The notes below the pieces were generated by a model. That model had not been told where the DNA came from and ran no database searches. It saw only the letters and a list, made by a program, of their open reading frames with translations. From NCBI RefSeq assembly GCF_001949145.1, contig NW_019091454.1:1004184-1038203 (forward strand): a stretch of DNA of 34,020 bases, written 5' to 3'. Positions within the stretch are counted from its first letter, which is position 1, and the number at the start of each line of letters is the position of its first letter. A program made the position numbers and the translations under genes. Origin of the DNA: Acanthaster planci (Eukaryota; Echinodermata; Asteroidea; Valvatida; Acanthasteridae). Shown here in pieces: positions 30,691 to 34,020 of this stretch.

Positions 30691-32504
30691 TACACTAGTA
30701 GTACATGGATGTACACTATTTACGAAATGAAAATCAAATACCAGGAAATTTCAAGTCTGAATTAACAATCATTTACGTTCCACTTGGACTCTTACAGAAT
30801 CAAATCTCTCCTCAAATTAACAATTGCATTTGTATGTTTCCAAAATTATCTCACACAGCATGAAAACAAGAAAATTAGTAAAACACTGAGCTTATTCTAT
30901 TTGATTATTTAATTAAACGTAGGTTACTCCCTCACATCTGGTGTGCACGAGTGTCGTATCACAGCTGGGCATTCAGCAAACAATGTTGTGGCAAAAATGG
31001 GCCCTTGGTAGCCTTCTTTCAAGGACAAATATTTTCTGCTGTGTGCTCAGAACTCACGAGGCCCTCTGGCTAGTACAGCTTAAAGAGCAAGAGGAAAATC
31101 TCAAAACCAAGGGGTACAGCCATCTGTAACAGAACAATATTAAGCAAAACCATGTGCACGTTCCGTAGCACAATTAGCCAAACTACAACCAACAACTTTA
31201 ATAATGATAAATCAACACTTCTGGCATCTTCAACATTGATTTCTGTTACTTTTTTGACAAAATACAGATGTGAATATGATATGGCACCTACATTTCAATC
31301 TCAAAACAGCACTCTTTAAATCAATTTTTACATGAGTTTCAACATTTCCTTCTGAAAAAACAATATGGTCGGATTTCCGGTACACAACAATTTTGATATT
31401 CCTCAAATCAACTTAAATCATCTTCAGCCTCTAAACAATTAGTTAAGACACATTAATGAAAACTTACGGTTATCTCAATGAGATTAATCTCAGGCTGATT
31501 TCCCGGCTGATTGTTGCAAGGACTCTGGACCAGTTGTTACAATTGATTGGCTCTTATTTGACCAACATTTGACCAGATCGCACTGGAACTGAGATTTACC
31601 AGCCAATCTTCACCTGCTGAATTAGGGGTCTCGGGATGGTTAGTTAGTACTGGTCAACCATATGCTCCCACTAAGCTCACACACTCAAGATGTTTCTTGT
31701 CTATCAAAGTCATACTGCATCCTACTCATCTCTCACTACCTTAATTTTACCAACTCACTGCCTTAGCTTTATCATTGGATAAGATATGCCATTAAAATGT
31801 CTGGAATATAATCCTAACAGTGACATTATTGCAAGACTCCCGTTGAGGTTGACTCATAAATGAGAGAATCTGTTCCTGCTTGGTTGCCCACCTTTTCCTC
31901 TAAGACCTTATTTCACATTGGTTTGCTGACCTCATGTCATTGTTGAACCACTGGACCCGTATTACAGTGGTTTTTCTTTCAACAGGAGCATGAATGTCAA
32001 GTAAAGAACAAAGGGTAGCATCATAATGAATTACATGATTGTCACATGTCACACTAGGATGAAAAAATATTGCTCAGGATATCATTACTACATTCGTAAC
32101 CATCAATGGCTTTAGTTTAAAAAACAAAAGCATTATCAACGAAGATGGCTTTATAATATTCAAAGAGCACATAACTGCAAAATGATCTGAAATAAATGAT
32201 CTGAAACTAGCTGTTCAGAATAGATCCAGTCTTGTCAACTAGATCCAATGTACATGTATAACCACAGGTGAATGGGAAAGCCAACATGGTGTTGAAAAAT
32301 TAACAAACAACTCCAGAAAATGTATTAGTATTAATACATTCACTGATACTATATGATCACCATACCAATCAGAGTTTCTCTGTTCATTAAAAGTGCAGAG
32401 TACTACTAAACACTTTAAAAAAATAAAAAATAGTCAAACCAGATAAAATTCCACCCCCCATTACCCAAATTAATTCTGATAGTACCTCAAAACTAAGTAA
32501 ACAA
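30691..32504. other. no recognised feature
   Basis: AT-rich sequence on both strands without conserved coding pattern, terminal repeats or RNA genes. If the scramblase gene extends beyond the window this is intron. Confidence 0.35.
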
Positions 32505-33211
32505 AAAGGCTTGGTGAACATGAGTCTACTGATCTGGAACTGATGTGGGTGTCTGTGTCCTGCCTTCAACACCAAATGGCTCATTGGGCTAATATACAGA
32601 CCCTCTATGAGAACAGATCCTACTGGGACATGCTGAACAACAAAATTGGCAATATGGATCATCTTATTCCCAACTTTGATGAGATTATTCTCATAGGAGA
32701 TTTCAATGTTGACTGTTGACAAGGAGTTGAGTCTTCGAACCGGTCATCACTTTTTGTATTCGCCGACTCCCTAATGCAGCTAGTTTCGGACATTACACAT
32801 CCTTCACCTAATAACTCATCTGTTGGATCCATAATTGATTTGATATTAACCAATAAGCCAGATAGCATCACACAAGTCAGTACAGCTCCAAATACAGTTT
32901 CCAGTGACCACATTTCGTAATTTTTAACTTTCATGCTAACCATGCTCCACCTACCCCAGCAGTTGTGTGACAGTTCCTTTCCTTTAACAATATTGAGTAC
33001 ATCCAATACTTGAATAACCTTCTACGTAATACACCCTGGGACCTATTTATTGAAAAATACGACATCGAATCAACATGGGAAGGCTTCTTAGATCTTGTGG
33101 ATGCTGCAGTCAAGGATGCCTTACCATCATCCACAAGACGTGTGAAAAAGAAAAATAACCTATGGATCAATGACAAATTGAAACACCTCATCGTAAAAAA
33201 ATGTAAGCTCT
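32505..33211 (+). mobile_element. LINE endonuclease fragment (CR1/Jockey group)
   Basis: Plus-strand frames give STDLELMWVSVCPAFNTKWL, LIGLIYRPS, YWDMLNN, IILIGDFNVDC (catalytic GDFN block), VGSIIDLILTNKPDSITQVS and VSSDHI (catalytic SDH block). After a frame change comes the linker WDLFIEKYDIESTWEGFLDL and the basic segment NNLWINDKLKHLIVKKCKLF. Stops follow GDFNVDC and SDHIS. The RT is missing: homology ends at about 33211. A different LINE from the one at 24.4 kb, judging by its unlike endonuclease sequence. Confidence 0.75.
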
Positions 33212-34020
33212 TTAACCACTTGCTGCCGGGTGCTTTTTTTAACCGTTACATGCGCTGCTGGGCAGTTTTTTAATATTTTCGTTTTTAAAAAATCTTCAAA
33301 AATTCATATCTTTTTTTCTGAATGCCTAAACCTCATATAATGAGTGTCCCTTGGCAAGTCTAGCCCTCAAAGCAACTTCCACTGACCCCCGGTTTTGCAG
33401 CCATGCCGCCCTCCCTATATAGAGCCCCCATTGTGTGTGTTACATAAGGGCTCGTTTGTTCCGGGCCTTGGCCCAGTGTGTTGCTATGCTGCCGTGTTGC
33501 AATGCGGAGCGATTGACGGTCAAGACCTCAGCATGTAATATGCGATGAGTGAATGGGAAGCTGTGCCCATGTGCACTGGGCTTGAGTGAATGGGAAGCTG
33601 TGCACGTGCACTGGGCTTTGTCAACTGTTCAATGAGTACGGGCAATGACGGACAAATGAATCATGCTGTAAAAAATGGGGTCTAAAAGTGTGGCTTTTTC
33701 GTGGAACTGCTGCATGTACCTTTCGCTACTTTTTTAAGCTACTGGGGTTTTTTTCTGTTATATATTTTCCCATCTACCGAACATATCTCCCCCAAACCAC
33801 TCTCACATTTTATCTCCCAACTTGTTCATTTTCCCTCCCCAAACTTTATTTCCCCAACAATTTCAAGTAAAATTTAGAAACCAATAAAATCAGGTACACA
33901 TAGAAATACACACACAGACAAATATTTGGAGAGAACTTCTTTTTCTCTTATTTTCTTCTTGTCATTTCTCTTGTGTTTTCTTTTCCTTTCTCATTGAAAT
34001 AGTTGAACTTATAAAAGTAG
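33209..34020. mobile_element. possible TTAA-type DNA element truncating the LINE (right end outside window)
   Basis: LINE homology stops at ctctttaaccacttgctgcc. TTAACC followed by such a sequence resembles the start of piggyBac/TTAA-type elements. The rest (33220-34020) has no coding pattern, contains a 37-bp duplication and T-rich ends. The partner terminus would lie past the window, so this is only a suggestion. Confidence 0.3.
33547..33618. repeat. 37-bp tandem duplication
   Basis: gagtgaatgggaagctgtgc at 33547 is repeated at 33584. The second unit is two bases shorter. Confidence 0.8.

Noticed and set aside
1-34020. CRISPR array, prokaryotic operon, rRNA genes
   Set aside because: No regularly spaced identical repeats, no long closely packed reading frames and no rRNA-like conserved blocks; spliced exons and animal retroelements show a eukaryotic genome.

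Overview
This is nuclear DNA of a metazoan, most likely a marine invertebrate. The evidence is a spliced animal gene on the minus strand with canonical GT-AG introns, embedded in a dense, decayed landscape of eukaryotic retroelements. These are DIRS-type tyrosine-recombinase retrotransposons, L2/CR1-like LINEs, Penelope-like elements, a tRNA-derived SINE and small TIR transposons. DIRS plus Penelope plus L2/CR1 together is typical of cnidarians, echinoderms, hemichordates and lancelets. The sequence alone does not decide among them.

Host gene: the three last coding exons of a phospholipid scramblase (PLSCR family) lie on the minus strand at 23432-23606, 19014-19175 and 12733-12795, in that order. 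Together they encode the C-terminal 132 residues, including the Ca2+-binding motif [12 protein letters not shown] and the C-terminal membrane segment. The two introns are about 4.3 and 6.2 kb. I found no upstream exon between 23607 and 34020, so that stretch is probably part of another, longer intron. Everything from 12.7 kb rightward may therefore lie inside this gene.

Region by region. 0.4-1.3 kb holds a broken, unidentified coding region (coiled coil, then proline-rich linker, then a C-terminal domain). 2.1-4.55 kb holds split remnants of a DIRS pol gene (minus). 4.6-8.15 kb is AT-rich with nothing recognisable. 8.15-8.25 kb is a long perfect-loop hairpin. 8.33-11.77 kb is a nearly full-length but heavily mutated DIRS-like element (minus) with inverted terminal repeats. 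12.25-12.8 kb holds the PLSCR last exon and 3' UTR. The 6.2-kb intron contains a three-copy diverged repeat, two copies of which face each other as a large palindrome (13.5-15.1 kb), and a solo DIRS terminal repeat (18.6-18.9 kb). The 4.3-kb intron contains an SGNH-hydrolase remnant, a LINE C-terminal fragment, a tRNA-type SINE, a Penelope 3' fragment and a second DIRS element (to 23.39 kb).

24.4-26.7 kb is an L2/CR1-like LINE interrupted by a 496-bp TIR element and cut at its 3' side by a 1.5-kb hAT-like element with a 5-bp target duplication. 29.4-29.9 kb is a second Penelope 3' end carrying a 43-44-bp tandem repeat. 30.4-30.7 kb is another solo DIRS terminal repeat. 32.5-33.2 kb is a second LINE endonuclease fragment, ending where a possible TTAA-type element begins.

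No mobile-element reading frame is intact. The most notable structures are the large inverted repeat inside the scramblase intron and the family of DIRS terminal repeats scattered in one orientation. I saw no intact new gene system, rRNA, functional tRNA or CRISPR array. All homology statements are from motif recognition without database searches.
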